Part shown: piece by piece, positions 38,253 to 49,545 of the stretch
Layout: each line of letters starts with the position of its first letter
Numbering within the stretch: position 1 is the first letter of the stretch
DNA from: an uncultured Clostridia bacterium
GTDB lineage: Bacteria; Bacillota; Clostridia; Oscillospirales; Acutalibacteraceae
DNA: 64,000 bases
Reading direction: 5' to 3'
Assembly: GCA_946555465.1 (NCBI GenBank)
Contig: CAMNST010000013.1
Span: 1 to 64,000 of the forward strand
Made by a program: the position numbers and the translations under genes
Notes under the pieces: model-generated
The model's database searches: none
Seen by the model: only the letters and a program-made list of their open reading frames with translations
What the model was told of the DNA's origin: nothing

Positions 38253-39866
38253 ATGAAAAGATATTCAAAACTTACGCCTCAGGGCACCCGTGATTTGCTT
38301 TTTGAGGAATGTGATGACAGAAGAAGAGTTGAATCTATTCTTTCTGATTTATTCAAAGAAAACAGTTATCGAAAAGTTATGACACCTACTGTTGAGTTTT
38401 TCGATGTTTTTAAAAGCGATAATCTTGGTATAGAGCCTGAGGAGATGTATAAACTTTCAGATAATCAGGGCAGAACAACAGTTCTTCGCCCCGATAATAC
38501 TGCTCCTATTGCCCGTCTTGTTGCAACAAGGCTTTCAGAAGAAGATTTTCCGGTAAGGCTTTATTATAACCAGAATGTTTACAGAAGAAACAAACAACTT
38601 GCCGGCCGTACAGACGAGGTTGAGCAAAGCGGTATTGAACTTATCGGTGATGGCAGTATAGACGCCGATATTGAAGTTATATCAATGGCATATGAGGCAC
38701 TTAAAAGAAATGATGTAAATTCATTTAAAATTGAACTTTGTCATGCGGGATTTTTCAATGCCATTGTTGATAAACTTAATGTTACCCCTGCCCAAAAGGC
38801 AGATATATGCAGTTTTATTGAAGGCAAAAATTATTCTGCACTCGGTGATATGCTTGATAAAATGGGCAGCAGTATTGAATCAAAAGTGATTAAAACGCTT
38901 CCTCGTCTTTTCGGCGGAGTTGATGTTATTGATAGAGCAAAAGAACTTTACAGTGACAAAACTGCCAATGATGCCCTTGATTATTTAAGACAGGTTTATG
39001 AAAAACTTTGTGAACTCGGTCTTGGTGATAACATTCTTATTGATCTGAGCCTTGTAAACAGAAGCAATTATTATACCGGTGTAATCTTCCGCGGATATGC
39101 ACAGGGCAGCGGTTTAACCATACTTTCCGGAGGCAGATACGATAACCTTATCAGCGAATTCGGAATGGATGCACCTGCAGTGGGTTTTGGTGTTGATGTT
39201 AATTCGCTCTGTGATATTATGCGTGAGGAAATTAATATCGACCGTCCGCTGAGAGTTGCTTTAACAAAGGGCAGACTTGAAAAGAGTTCTGTTAATCTGT
39301 TTAAGAAAATGGGTCTTGATACAAGCGAACTTGAAAACAAGGGCAGACGTCTTATTTTGCCTGTAGGTGATTTTGAAGCAGTTCTTTCAAAGGCACCTGA
39401 TGTAATTACCTATGTTGAACACGGTGTATGCGATATTGGTGTTGTCGGCAAAGATACGATTGCCGAACACGGCAGTTCTTTCTATGAGGTAATTGATCTT
39501 AATATCGGAAAGTGCTGTTTTGCTCTTGCCTGTCCGAAAGGAACAGATTTCTTTTCGGGTTATAAAAGAAAAGTTGTTGCAAGCAAGTACCCCAAAGTTG
39601 CAAAAGAATATTTTAAGTCAAAGGGTATGGATGTAGACATCATAAAAATTGAAGGCAGTGTTGAACTTGCTCCGCTTCTCGGCCTTGCAGACGGTATTGT
39701 TGATATTGTTGAAACAGGTTCAACTTTAAAAGAAAACGGGCTTGAAGTTGTTGATAAAATTATGCCGATTTCAGCAAGGGTTATAGTTAATATTGCGTCT
39801 ATGAAACTTCGTAAAAATGAAATAGAAAGTTTTCTTGACGATCTTGAATTGGCATCAAAGGTGTGA
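38253..39866 (+). CDS. hisZG: HisZ-HisG fusion: ATP phosphoribosyltransferase regulatory plus catalytic subunit
   Basis: HisZ-like N-terminus (TPQGTRDLLFEECDDRRRVES, VLRPDNTAPIARLVATRL, YYTGVIFRGYAQGSG) continuous with HisG (LRVALTKGRLEKSSVNLFKKMGLD, CDIGVVGKDTIAEHG, IVDIVETGSTLKENGLEVVDKI). Confidence 0.9.
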   Translation: MKRYSKLTPQGTRDLLFEECDDRRRVESILSDLFKENSYRKVMTPTVEFFDVFKSDNLGIEPEEMYKLSDNQGRTTVLRPDNTAPIARLVATRLSEEDFPVRLYYNQNVYRRNKQLAGRTDEVEQSGIELIGDGSIDADIEVISMAYEALKRNDVNSFKIELCHAGFFNAIVDKLNVTPAQKADICSFIEGKNYSALGDMLDKMGSSIESKVIKTLPRLFGGVDVIDRAKELYSDKTANDALDYLRQVYEKLCELGLGDNILIDLSLVNRSNYYTGVIFRGYAQGSGLTILSGGRYDNLISEFGMDAPAVGFGVDVNSLCDIMREEINIDRPLRVALTKGRLEKSSVNLFKKMGLDTSELENKGRRLILPVGDFEAVLSKAPDVITYVEHGVCDIGVVGKDTIAEHGSSFYEVIDLNIGKCCFALACPKGTDFFSGYKRKVVASKYPKVAKEYFKSKGMDVDIIKIEGSVELAPLLGLADGIVDIVETGSTLKENGLEVVDKIMPISARVIVNIASMKLRKNEIESFLDDLELASKV

Positions 39867-39870
39867 GAAT

Positions 39871-41154
39871 ATGAATATTACAAAAGCAAACGGTAAGGCA
39901 GAATATGCCTTAATAGAAAATTTAAAAAAGCGTTCAGGTGAAACTGACGCAAAAATAGTTGAAATCGTTACCAATATCATTAATTCCGTTAAAGAGCAGG
40001 GTGACGATGCCGTAAGAGAATTTACAGTTCGTTTTGACGGCTCAGTTCCTAAGAAAACAGTAATTGAGAAAAATGAACTTCAGGAATATCTTGAAATTGT
40101 TGATGAAGATTTTAAAAATGCCGTTATAAAAGCAAAAGAAAATATTTATGATTTTCATCTTCGTCAGGCTCAGCAGTCATGGATGACAACAAAGTCTAAC
40201 GGTGTAATTATGGGTCAGAGAGTAAGAGGTCTCAAAAGAGTCGGCATTTACGTACCCGGCGGCACTGCGGCTTATCCGTCATCTGTTCTTATGAATGCAA
40301 TCCCTGCAAAAATTGCAGGTGTTGAAGAAATAATTATGGTTACACCTCCTGCAAAAGATGGCAGCCCCAACCCTGATATTATGGCAGCGGCCGCAATCGC
40401 AGGTGTTGATAAAGTGTTTCTTGTCGGCGGTGCACAGGCTGTTGCCGCTCTTGCTTACGGAACAGAAAAAATACCGAAGGTTGATAAAATTGTAGGTCCG
40501 GGCAATATCTTTGTTGCAACTGCAAAAAAACTTCTTTACGGTGTTGTTGATATAGATATGGTTGCAGGACCGTCGGAAATCCTTATTGTTGCCGATAAAA
40601 CTGCAAAACCTGCTTTTCTTGCTGCCGATCTTATGAGCCAGGCAGAACATGACAAACTGGCTTCTGCTATTCTTCTTACCACCTCGGGTGATATTGCAAG
40701 GGCAACAGCAAAAGAAATTGAAAGGCAGTTAAAATATCTTGCCAGACAGGAAATTATTGAACAGTCTCTTGAAAACTTCGGTGAAATTATTGTTTGCGAA
40801 AATCTGGAACAGGCAGTTGATTTTGCAAATGAACTTGCTCCGGAACATCTTGAACTGTGTGTTGAAGAACCGCTTAAATATATCGGCAAAATAGATAATG
40901 CCGGTTCTGTTTTCCTCGGAAATTATTCACCCGAACCGCTTGGTGATTATTATGCCGGTCCAAACCATGTTCTTCCCACCAGCGGCACAGCAAGATTTTT
41001 CTCTCCGCTCTCGGTTGACAGTTTTATTAAAAAGAGTTCTTTTATTTATTATACCGAAGATGAACTCAGAAAAGCCAAAGATGATATTATTAAACTTGCC
41101 GATACAGAAGGTCTTACCGCACATGCAAATTCAATTAAGGTAAGATTTGAATAA
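39871..41154 (+). CDS. hisD: Histidinol dehydrogenase
   Basis: GIYVPGGTAAYPSSVLMNAIPA; VDKIVGPGNIFVATAKKLLYG; AGPSEILIVAD; QAEHDKLASAILLT. Confidence 0.96.
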   Translation: MNITKANGKAEYALIENLKKRSGETDAKIVEIVTNIINSVKEQGDDAVREFTVRFDGSVPKKTVIEKNELQEYLEIVDEDFKNAVIKAKENIYDFHLRQAQQSWMTTKSNGVIMGQRVRGLKRVGIYVPGGTAAYPSSVLMNAIPAKIAGVEEIIMVTPPAKDGSPNPDIMAAAAIAGVDKVFLVGGAQAVAALAYGTEKIPKVDKIVGPGNIFVATAKKLLYGVVDIDMVAGPSEILIVADKTAKPAFLAADLMSQAEHDKLASAILLTTSGDIARATAKEIERQLKYLARQEIIEQSLENFGEIIVCENLEQAVDFANELAPEHLELCVEEPLKYIGKIDNAGSVFLGNYSPEPLGDYYAGPNHVLPTSGTARFFSPLSVDSFIKKSSFIYYTEDELRKAKDDIIKLADTEGLTAHANSIKVRFE

Positions 41155-42059
41155 TGGCAAAGCGAAAGCAAAAACCGAATATTACCGCAATTATTGTTTC
41201 TCTTTTGCTGATAATCGCATGCATATCTGCTTACTCTTTTTCTGATGATAAGCCTGCTGGCGTTATGCCTTCCTCCTCGGATGACAGTACTTTGGCTGTG
41301 TGTTTTATAGATGTCGGACAGGGAGACTGTGAATTTATTCAGTTTCCGAACGGTGAATGTATGCTGATAGACAGCGGAGAAAAAGAAAATTCCGAAAAAG
41401 TTATTGAAACAGTACGTGCATTCGGTTACGGTAAAATTGACTATGTTGTTGCAACGCATCCTCACACTGACCATATCGGTGGCTTAGCAGAGGTGATAGA
41501 TGCTTTTGATATCGGCGAAGTTTATATGCCTAAAGTATCTGCTTCAACCAAAACTTTTGAAAATCTGCTGATAGCCATTCAGAATAAAAATCTGCAGATT
41601 CATACGGCAAAAGCAGGTGTTACTGTTATTGATGACGGTATGCTTGAGGTAAAATTTCTTTCGCCTGTAAAAAGCAGTTATGATGATTTGAATAATTATT
41701 CTGCCGTGCTTAAGATTACATACGGAAGAGATTCGTATCTGTTTACGGGTGATGCCGAATCTCCGGTTGAAAATGAACTGCTTGAAAATGCTTATTCCGA
41801 ACTCGACAGTGATATTTTAAAAGTTGCCCATCACGGCAGCAGAACCTCTTCAACAGAAGAATTTCTCTTTGCCGTAAGTCCTGATTATGCTGTTGTTGAA
41901 GTCGGAAAGGGCAATTCATATAATCATCCCCATACCGAAACGATTGAAAAACTTGAAAGTATCGGTGCCGAAATACTCCGAACGGATGAAAAAGGTACTA
42001 TTACGGTAAAAAGCGGCGGTGACGGTAATTATGAATTTGATTATCAGGTGAATGTATGA
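41154..42059 (+). CDS. ComEC-like MBL-fold hydrolase, membrane-anchored
   Basis: CFIDVGQGDCEFIQFPNGECMLIDSGE; ATHPHTDHIGG; LFTGDAE; KVAHHGSRTSST; N-terminal hydrophobic segment. Confidence 0.88.
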   Translation: MAKRKQKPNITAIIVSLLLIIACISAYSFSDDKPAGVMPSSSDDSTLAVCFIDVGQGDCEFIQFPNGECMLIDSGEKENSEKVIETVRAFGYGKIDYVVATHPHTDHIGGLAEVIDAFDIGEVYMPKVSASTKTFENLLIAIQNKNLQIHTAKAGVTVIDDGMLEVKFLSPVKSSYDDLNNYSAVLKITYGRDSYLFTGDAESPVENELLENAYSELDSDILKVAHHGSRTSSTEEFLFAVSPDYAVVEVGKGNSYNHPHTETIEKLESIGAEILRTDEKGTITVKSGGDGNYEFDYQVNV

Positions 42060-42256
42060 AATGGATTATTGACAGAATAGAAGATGATTTTGCTGTTATT
42101 GAAGCAGAAAACGAAAAAGTTTTCAGCATTCCTCTCGCAGTTATTCCGGAAAATGCAAAAGAGGGCGATGTTGTTTTTGTAACAATAGATAAAGCCGAAA
42201 CTTTAAACAGAAAAGAAAGAATAAACAGTTTGATGAATGATTTGTTTATCGACTGA
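42056..42256 (+). CDS. DUF3006 family small protein
   Basis: MKWIIDRIEDDFAVIEAENEKVFSIPLAVIPENAKEGDVVFV; overlaps MBL gene. Confidence 0.75.
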   Translation: MKWIIDRIEDDFAVIEAENEKVFSIPLAVIPENAKEGDVVFVTIDKAETLNRKERINSLMNDLFID

Positions 42257-42271
42257 TTTCAGAGGTGCGAT

Positions 42272-42850
42272 ATGAGATTTGCAAAGATTGAGAGAAATAC
42301 AAAGGAAACACAGATAACCGTTGAACTTAATCTTGACGGCGGTGAAGTTGATGTTAAAACAGGTATCGGTTTTTTTGACCATATGCTTACAGCATTCGGT
42401 GTTCACGGCGGTTTTGGTCTTAAGGTCAGAGTTAATGGTGATCTCGAAGTGGATACACATCATACAGTTGAGGATACAGGTATTGCTCTCGGCATGGCAT
42501 TTAAAGAGGCTCTCGGCGATATGAGCGGTATTGAGCGTTACGGAACATTTTTTATTCCTATGGATGAAAGTCTTGCAATGTGCACACTTGATATTTCAAA
42601 CAGACCGTTTCTTGTTTTTAAGGCTTCTTTTGAACAGGAATTGTGCGGCGATTATGAAACCTGTGTCACCGAAGAATTTTTTAGAGCCTTTGCTATGAAT
42701 GCCTGCATAACACTTCATATTAAAGTGCCTTATGGTGCAAATGCTCACCACGAAATTGAAGCAATATTCAAAGCCGTTGCTCATGCAATGAAAATTGCCG
42801 TAAAAAAGAACGAGGACGGTTCTGTTCTCTCAACAAAAGGAGTACTGTAA
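42272..42850 (+). CDS. hisB: Imidazoleglycerol-phosphate dehydratase
   Basis: GIGFFDHMLTAFGVHGGF; DTHHTVEDTGIALG; HHEIEAIFKAVAHAMK. Confidence 0.96.
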   Translation: MRFAKIERNTKETQITVELNLDGGEVDVKTGIGFFDHMLTAFGVHGGFGLKVRVNGDLEVDTHHTVEDTGIALGMAFKEALGDMSGIERYGTFFIPMDESLAMCTLDISNRPFLVFKASFEQELCGDYETCVTEEFFRAFAMNACITLHIKVPYGANAHHEIEAIFKAVAHAMKIAVKKNEDGSVLSTKGVL

Positions 42851-43563
42851 TGATTATTTTTCCTGCTATTGATATTATTGACGGCAAACCTGTAAGGCTT
42901 TATAAAGGTGATTTTTCAACAGCAAAGCAGGTGGCATCCGATGCCTTGGAGACTGCTGAAAAATTTGTTAAGTCGGGCTGTGAATGGATTCATATGGTTG
43001 ATCTTGACGGGTCTCTGAAAAAAGAACCTGTCAACAGTCAGACTTTTATCAGTGTTGCAAAAGAAACATCTTTAAAGGTTGAACTCGGTGGCGGAATACG
43101 CACAATGAAAGATATTGATTTTTATATTGAAAATGGTATCAGCCGAATTATTTTAGGTTCTGTTGCCTTAAAAAATCCTGATTTGGTTAAAGAGGCGGTA
43201 AAAGAATTCGGTGATAAAATCGCAGTCGGAATTGATGCAAAAAATGGTTACGCTGCAACCGAAGGCTGGATGGAAAGCAGCAGTGTTTATTTTACCGATC
43301 TTGCCAAACAGATGGAAAGCGTCGGTGTAAAAACGATTATTTTTACCGATATCGGTAAAGACGGAACGCTTTCAGGACCGAATATAAAACAACTCGTCGA
43401 AATAAATGAGGCTGTATCCTGCGATATAACTGCATCCGGCGGTGTAACAAGCATTACAGATATTCTTGCTCTCAGAGATAAAAATCTTTATGGTGCAATC
43501 TGCGGAAAGAGTATTTATGAAGAAACGCTTGATTTAAGAGAAGCAGTGGAGGTTTGCAGATGA
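42850..43563 (+). CDS. hisA: ProFAR isomerase (1-(5-phosphoribosyl)-5-[(5-phosphoribosylamino)methylideneamino]imidazole-4-carboxamide isomerase)
   Basis: [61 protein letters not shown]. Confidence 0.95.
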   Translation: MIIFPAIDIIDGKPVRLYKGDFSTAKQVASDALETAEKFVKSGCEWIHMVDLDGSLKKEPVNSQTFISVAKETSLKVELGGGIRTMKDIDFYIENGISRIILGSVALKNPDLVKEAVKEFGDKIAVGIDAKNGYAATEGWMESSSVYFTDLAKQMESVGVKTIIFTDIGKDGTLSGPNIKQLVEINEAVSCDITASGGVTSITDILALRDKNLYGAICGKSIYEETLDLREAVEVCR

Positions 43564-43880
43564 TTGATGTTGAAAAGTATTTTAAAAAAGCAGATCTTAT
43601 TCCTGCAGTCGTTCAGGAAGAGTCAACGGGCGAAGTTCTGATGCTTGCATATATGAACAGAGAGTCGATGCAGAAAACGCTTGAAACGGGGTATACATGG
43701 TTTTGGTCGCGTTCGCGTCAGGAGTTGTGGAATAAAGGTGCAACCTCCGGTCATCTTCAAAAAATAGTTTCCATACACGGTGACTGCGACGATGATACAC
43801 TTCTGATTAAGGTTGTTCAGACGGGAGCAGCCTGCCATACAGGCAGCCATTCCTGTTTCTTTAACAAAATTATGGGATAA
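43560..43880 (+). CDS. hisI: Phosphoribosyl-AMP cyclohydrolase
   Basis: [51 protein letters not shown]. Confidence 0.95.
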   Translation: MIDVEKYFKKADLIPAVVQEESTGEVLMLAYMNRESMQKTLETGYTWFWSRSRQELWNKGATSGHLQKIVSIHGDCDDDTLLIKVVQTGAACHTGSHSCFFNKIMG

Positions 43881-43919
43881 TATTTATTGATACTTATAAT
43901 GAACATATAAGGAGAAGTT

Positions 43920-44243
43920 ATGGATTATATTAAAAACGAATATAAAACAATACTTGATAGAAAAGATGCCGGACAGGAAGGGTCATATACCTGTTATCTT
44001 TTTGAAAAAGGTATTGATAAAATACTGAAGAAAGTCGGAGAGGAATGCACCGAAATGGTGATTGCCGCAAAAAACAATGATAAAGAAGAAACGGTTTATG
44101 AAATAACAGATCTCATTTATCATACACTTGTTATGATGGCGAATCAGGGAATTACTCCCGAAGATATTGAAGAAGAACTTGAAAAAAGGGCTGCCAAAGC
44201 AGGCAATCTTAAAAAATTTCACCAGGTAGATAAGAATACATAA
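43920..44243 (+). CDS. hisE: Phosphoribosyl-ATP diphosphatase
   Basis: GSYTCYLFEKGIDKILKKVGEECTEMVIAAKNNDKEETVYEITDLIYHTLVMM. Confidence 0.94.
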   Translation: MDYIKNEYKTILDRKDAGQEGSYTCYLFEKGIDKILKKVGEECTEMVIAAKNNDKEETVYEITDLIYHTLVMMANQGITPEDIEEELEKRAAKAGNLKKFHQVDKNT

Positions 44244-46270
44244 TGGCGCATAAAAAATGGATAATTGCCGAGGCTGATAAAGAGAAAGCGTCGGTATTGA
44301 GTGAAAAACTGAATATTGATCCTTTTATTGCATTTCTTCTTGTTTCAAGAGGTATAGGTGACGAACTTGCAGCGTCTGATTTTTTATCTGACAGTTGTGC
44401 TTTTTCGTCACCCTTTTCGCTTAAAGATATGGACAAAGCGGTTGAAAGAATCAATCAGGCACTTGATTATAATGAAAAAATCTGCATATATGGTGACTAT
44501 GATTGTGACGGTGTAACTGCCACCGCTCTTCTGTTTACTTTTCTTGAAAGTATGGGTGCAGATGTTACATATTTTATTCCGAATCGTCTTACCGAAGGTT
44601 ACGGAATGAACAAATCTGCGATAGACAGTATAAAAGCACGGGGTACTGATATAATTATAACGGTTGATAACGGTATTTCCGCTGTTGACGAGTCAGAATA
44701 TATCCATTCTCTTGGTATGGAACTTATTGTAACAGACCATCATCAGATTGGAGAAACACTGCCGAAAGCCTGTGCGGTTATTAATCCTCACAGAAAGGAT
44801 AACAAAATCGCTTTTTCGGATTTTGCAGGCGTTGGTGTTGTTTTTAAACTTGCATGTGCTTTGTATGACGGAGATCCCGGAGATATAATTGAACAGTATG
44901 CCGACCTTGTTGCAATCGGAACAATAGGTGATATTGTTCCGCTCAAAAGCGAAAACAGGGGTCTTGTTAAAGCGGGTATAGATTTGATTAATTCATCTTC
45001 AAGAATAGGTATTGAAGCACTCAGAGAAGCATCGGGAAATGCAGGCAGCAATCTTACTGCTATGGATGTTGCTTTTCAGATTTGCCCGCGTATTAATGCA
45101 GCAGGTAGAATGGACACAGCATATATTGCTCTTGAACTTCTGATATGTGATGATTATGATGAGGCGAAGTTTAAAGCGTCGCAGTTGAATATCGAAAATT
45201 CACACAGACATGAGGTTGAGTCAAATATACTTGAAGATATTGACAGAAAGATTGCAGAGAACCCACAACTTATTAATGACAGAATTATTGTTATCAGCGG
45301 AGAAAATTATCACCATGGTGTTATAGGCATTGTTGCATCTCATATTGTATCGGCATATGGAAAACCTGCAGTAATTATCGGTATTGACGAAAATGGGGAG
45401 GCAACGGGCTCTGCAAGAAGTGTTGAAGGGTTTAATCTTTTTGATGCAATATTATACTGCAAAGACCTTCTTATCCGTTACGGCGGCCATCCTCTTGCAG
45501 CAGGACTTGGAATCAATGCAGACAGAATCAGCGAATTTCGCAGAAAAATAAATGAATATGCGTTTGAAAATCACCCTGTTATGCCTGTGCAGACATTAAA
45601 ACTTGACTGCAAACTTTCACCGTTTTATCTTAATGTTGATTTGGTTGATAATCTGTCTGCGCTTGAACCTTACGGCGCAGACAATGCACAGCCGATATTC
45701 GGTCTTTTCAATGTAAAACTTGAAAGTATCACGCCTATAGGCGAGGGTAAGCATATTCGCCTTGAAGTTTCAAAAAAAGGCAAAATGATAAAAGTTGTTC
45801 TTTTCAGAAAGACGCCGGAGCAGTTGCCTTACAAAATCGGAGATTTGCTTGACCTTGCCATAAAAGTTTCCAAAAACTTTTTTAAGGGAAGATATTACCT
45901 TTCGGTTCAGTGTGTTGATATCCGACCAAATTCGGCAGATGATAATAAATATTTTTCGGAAAAATCAGATTTTGAACTTTTTGAAACAGGTCGGACAAAT
46001 GAAACAGATATTTATCCGTCACGCAGTATATGCTCCGTTATATTTAAGTTTTTAAAGCAGAACGGCGGCTGGAATTATGATTTTGACGATTTGTATTTTG
46101 CCTTAAATCAGAAAGTGACTTATGCTCAGTTGAAGTATGCGCTTTCTGCTTTTGAAGAAAGCGGCTTGATTTCGCAGCAAAACAGCGTGATTATTATTAA
46201 TGAAGTAAACGGCAAAGTTGACCTTGAAAATACAGAGATTTTAAAAATGCTGAAAGGGAGATTACAATGA
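44243..46270 (+). CDS. recJ: Single-stranded-DNA-specific exonuclease RecJ
   Basis: KICIYGDYDCDGVTATALL; VTDHHQIGETLPKACAVINPH; RINAAGRMDTA; RYGGHPLAAGLGI. Confidence 0.93.
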   Translation: MAHKKWIIAEADKEKASVLSEKLNIDPFIAFLLVSRGIGDELAASDFLSDSCAFSSPFSLKDMDKAVERINQALDYNEKICIYGDYDCDGVTATALLFTFLESMGADVTYFIPNRLTEGYGMNKSAIDSIKARGTDIIITVDNGISAVDESEYIHSLGMELIVTDHHQIGETLPKACAVINPHRKDNKIAFSDFAGVGVVFKLACALYDGDPGDIIEQYADLVAIGTIGDIVPLKSENRGLVKAGIDLINSSSRIGIEALREASGNAGSNLTAMDVAFQICPRINAAGRMDTAYIALELLICDDYDEAKFKASQLNIENSHRHEVESNILEDIDRKIAENPQLINDRIIVISGENYHHGVIGIVASHIVSAYGKPAVIIGIDENGEATGSARSVEGFNLFDAILYCKDLLIRYGGHPLAAGLGINADRISEFRRKINEYAFENHPVMPVQTLKLDCKLSPFYLNVDLVDNLSALEPYGADNAQPIFGLFNVKLESITPIGEGKHIRLEVSKKGKMIKVVLFRKTPEQLPYKIGDLLDLAIKVSKNFFKGRYYLSVQCVDIRPNSADDNKYFSEKSDFELFETGRTNETDIYPSRSICSVIFKFLKQNGGWNYDFDDLYFALNQKVTYAQLKYALSAFEESGLISQQNSVIIINEVNGKVDLENTEILKMLKGRLQ

Positions 46271-48474
46271 GCGATACAGTTTATAATGAAGAATATAACG
46301 ATGGATTTTATGAATTTTTTGCCGATGTAAAAAATAATCCTCAATATGATTCAAAAATAATTGAAAAAGCATATTGTCTTGCCCGTGATGCACATAAAAA
46401 TCAGCGCAGGCGTTCGGGTGAGCCATACATTATGCATCCGGTTGCGGTAGCAAAAATTCTTTTTAAACTCGGAATGGATAACGAGTGTATTGTAGGTGCG
46501 CTTCTGCATGATGTTGTTGAAGATACCGATTACGATATTGATTATATAAAAAAAGAGTTCGGTGAAGTGATCGCACTGCTTGTTGACGGTGTTACAAAAC
46601 TCGGTCAGATTCCGCTTTCAACAAGAGAGGAAGTTCAGGCAGAAAATATCAGAAAAATGTTTATTGCTATGAATGAAGATATCAGAGTGATTATTATTAA
46701 ACTCTGCGACCGTCTTCATAATATGCGTACTCTTGAGCATATGCCGGAATACAAGCAGAGAGAAAAAAGCCTTGAAACGCTTGAAATCTATGCTCCCATT
46801 GCTCACCGTTTGGGTATTCGCCCTATTAAGGAAGAACTTGAAGACCTTGCAATTTATTATCTTGACCCTATTGCTTATAAAGAGATAGAAAAAAATCTTT
46901 CTATGAAAAAGGAACAGGGCGAAACATTTCTTAAAGAAATCACAGAACAGATAAGTGATAAAATCAATCCCATAATGGATAATGTTCAGATAACATCACG
47001 TGTAAAATCGGTTCATGGAATTTTTCGTAAAGTTTACATTAAAGGCAAAGATTTTGAGCAGATTTTCGATATATATGCTATAAGAATTATTGTTGATTCA
47101 ATGATAGATTGTTATAACGCTTTGGGCATTGTTCACGATATGTTCAAACCTCTTCCGGGCAGATTTAAAGATTATATATCTATGCCAAAACCCAATATGT
47201 ATCAGTCACTTCATACAACCGTGCTTTCTCACTCAGGTATTCCGTTTGAAATTCAAATCAGAACCTGGGATATGCACAGAACTGCAGAATTCGGTATTGC
47301 TGCCCACTGGAAATATAAAATCGGCAAGGGCGGCAAAGATAAGATGGACCGCCATCTTGAATGGATTCACCGAATGATGGAGGTGGGCAATGATACGGAA
47401 AATGCCGAAGAACTTGTTGCCAATATCAAAGGTGATCTTTCAGTTGAAGAGGTATATATTTTTACGCCCAAAGGTGATGTAAAATCTCTTCCGAAAGGGG
47501 CAACTGTAATAGACTTTGCCTATGCAATTCATTCTGCCGTCGGCAATAAGATGGTGGGTGCAAAGGTGAACGGCAAAATCGTAAACCTTGATTATAAAGT
47601 CAAAACGGGTCAGATTGTTGAAATTCTTACTTCAAATCAGCAGGGCAAAGGCCCGAGCCGTGACTGGCTCAATATTGTTACAACAGGTGAGTCAAGAAGC
47701 AAAATACGTGCTTGGTTTAAAAAAGAAAAAAGAGATGAAAATATTGTTGAAGGAAAGGCTGAGGTTGAGCGAGAGTTTAGGCGAAACTTTATCAGGCTTG
47801 ACAGTGATAATTATGAAGCCTTTCTCAGAAAAATTGCCGAAAGACAGCATTTTACAAATATAGATGATTTCTATGCAGCAGTAGGTTACGGCGGCGTTCC
47901 GATATCAAGGCTTATGCCCGGTATTAAAGATGAGTATACCCGCAACTGGAAACCGAAAGAGTCTGTTCCGTCTAAGATTAATTATCCTGTTGAGGAACGC
48001 CCCGAAAGTAAAAATGTGGGTTCAATTATTGTTGAGGGTATAGATAACTGCCTTATAAAAATTGCAAGATGCTGTGCACCTATTCCGGGTGAAGAAATTA
48101 TAGGCTTCATAAACCGCGGAACAGGTCTCACTGTTCACAGACGCGACTGCACCAATGTTCCCGTTGATGTGGCTCTTTCGCCTGAACCGGAGCGATGGGT
48201 AAAGGCTTACTGGAACAGCAATGTTCAGATTGAGGCACGTTCAACCATTGATGTTTATGCAATAGACCGTGACGGAGTGGTTCTTGATATCACAACAAAA
48301 ATGGCTAATGCTCATGTTAAAATTCATGCAATTAATGCAAGACCTATTAATGACGGCAACTGTCTTACCACAATGACGATAACAGTCAATTCAAAAGAAC
48401 ATCTTGAAAATGTTTTAAAAATTATCCGCAAAATTGACGGTGTATATCATATTGAAAGAAGTACAAAAGAATGA
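46267..48474 (+). CDS. relA: RelA/SpoT family (p)ppGpp synthetase/hydrolase
   Basis: HD domain ([24 protein letters not shown]), synthetase [15 protein letters not shown]. Confidence 0.95.
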   Translation: MSDTVYNEEYNDGFYEFFADVKNNPQYDSKIIEKAYCLARDAHKNQRRRSGEPYIMHPVAVAKILFKLGMDNECIVGALLHDVVEDTDYDIDYIKKEFGEVIALLVDGVTKLGQIPLSTREEVQAENIRKMFIAMNEDIRVIIIKLCDRLHNMRTLEHMPEYKQREKSLETLEIYAPIAHRLGIRPIKEELEDLAIYYLDPIAYKEIEKNLSMKKEQGETFLKEITEQISDKINPIMDNVQITSRVKSVHGIFRKVYIKGKDFEQIFDIYAIRIIVDSMIDCYNALGIVHDMFKPLPGRFKDYISMPKPNMYQSLHTTVLSHSGIPFEIQIRTWDMHRTAEFGIAAHWKYKIGKGGKDKMDRHLEWIHRMMEVGNDTENAEELVANIKGDLSVEEVYIFTPKGDVKSLPKGATVIDFAYAIHSAVGNKMVGAKVNGKIVNLDYKVKTGQIVEILTSNQQGKGPSRDWLNIVTTGESRSKIRAWFKKEKRDENIVEGKAEVEREFRRNFIRLDSDNYEAFLRKIAERQHFTNIDDFYAAVGYGGVPISRLMPGIKDEYTRNWKPKESVPSKINYPVEERPESKNVGSIIVEGIDNCLIKIARCCAPIPGEEIIGFINRGTGLTVHRRDCTNVPVDVALSPEPERWVKAYWNSNVQIEARSTIDVYAIDRDGVVLDITTKMANAHVKIHAINARPINDGNCLTTMTITVNSKEHLENVLKIIRKIDGVYHIERSTKE

Positions 48475-48929
48475 AAGCAGTTATTCAGAGAGTAAAAAAT
48501 TCAAATGTAGTAATAGAAGGTGAGGAATACAGCAATATATCGGCTGGATTTCTTATTCTGCTTGGTGTAGAACAGGGTGATACAAAAGGCGATGCCGATA
48601 AACTTGTTAAGAAAATTCCCGTACTGCGTGTGTTTGAAGATGAAAACGGCAAAATGAATTTGTCCTGTCTTGATATTGACGGCGAAATTCTTGTAGTGTC
48701 GCAGTTTACTTTGTGCGCGGATTGTTCTCACGGCAGAAGACCGAGTTTTACCAATTCTGCACCGCCTGATATTGCAAATGAACTTTATGAATATTTTGTT
48801 GAAAAACTCAGAAAAAGCGGCGTAAAAAAAGTCTGCACAGGAAAATTCGGTGCGGATATGAAGGTTAGTCTTTTAAATGACGGACCTGTTACAATAATAC
48901 TTGACAGTAAGGATTTGAAATCATGCTAA
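48471..48929 (+). CDS. dtd: D-aminoacyl-tRNA deacylase
   Basis: [60 protein letters not shown]. Confidence 0.95.
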   Translation: MKAVIQRVKNSNVVIEGEEYSNISAGFLILLGVEQGDTKGDADKLVKKIPVLRVFEDENGKMNLSCLDIDGEILVVSQFTLCADCSHGRRPSFTNSAPPDIANELYEYFVEKLRKSGVKKVCTGKFGADMKVSLLNDGPVTIILDSKDLKSC

Positions 48930-49540
48930 GTGTAAAATATGATGTTTTCGGTTCTCTTGAAAATAATTGTTATCTTATAACCGATACCGCAACCGGAAAA
49001 TCTGCTCTGGTTGACTGCACGGAAGACAGTTTAAAAATGATGTCTTTTATTGAAAACAGCAATCTTGAATATATTTTGCTTACTCACGGTCATTATGACC
49101 ATATCGGCGGAGTTAAGGCTGTAAAAGAGAAAACAGGGGCTAAAGTTGTAATCAGTGCTGAAGATGAAAAAATGCTTTCTTCTTCAAGGCACAGCCTTGC
49201 TGCATTCTGCGGCGGTGTTCAGAACAATACCGATGCTGATATAATTATTTCAGACGGCGACGTTATAAATTTAGGCGAAAGTGAAATAAAAGTTCTTGCA
49301 ACTCCCGGTCATACTAAGGGCGGGGTCTGCTATATCTGCGACGGGAAAATTTTCTGCGGTGATACGCTTTTTCAATGTTCCTGCGGCAGAACGGATTTCC
49401 CGGGCGGTTCTGTAAGTGAAATGCTTTTAAGCCTGAAAAAAATTGCCTCGCTTGATGGTGATCTTACGGTTTATCCGGGACATGAAAGTTTTTCAACTCT
49501 TGATTTTGAACGGAAAAATAACCCGTATATGAACAGGTAA
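48923..49540 (+). CDS. MBL-fold metallohydrolase (glyoxalase II-like)
   Basis: [47 protein letters not shown]. Confidence 0.9.
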   Translation: MLSVKYDVFGSLENNCYLITDTATGKSALVDCTEDSLKMMSFIENSNLEYILLTHGHYDHIGGVKAVKEKTGAKVVISAEDEKMLSSSRHSLAAFCGGVQNNTDADIIISDGDVINLGESEIKVLATPGHTKGGVCYICDGKIFCGDTLFQCSCGRTDFPGGSVSEMLLSLKKIASLDGDLTVYPGHESFSTLDFERKNNPYMNR

Positions 49541-49545
49541 ACAGT

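Noticed and set aside
41154-42256. MBL-DUF3006 pair as a DNA-uptake (comEC) locus
   Set aside because: The protein lacks the large ComEC membrane channel; only a single anchor plus MBL domain is present, so full competence function is unsupported.
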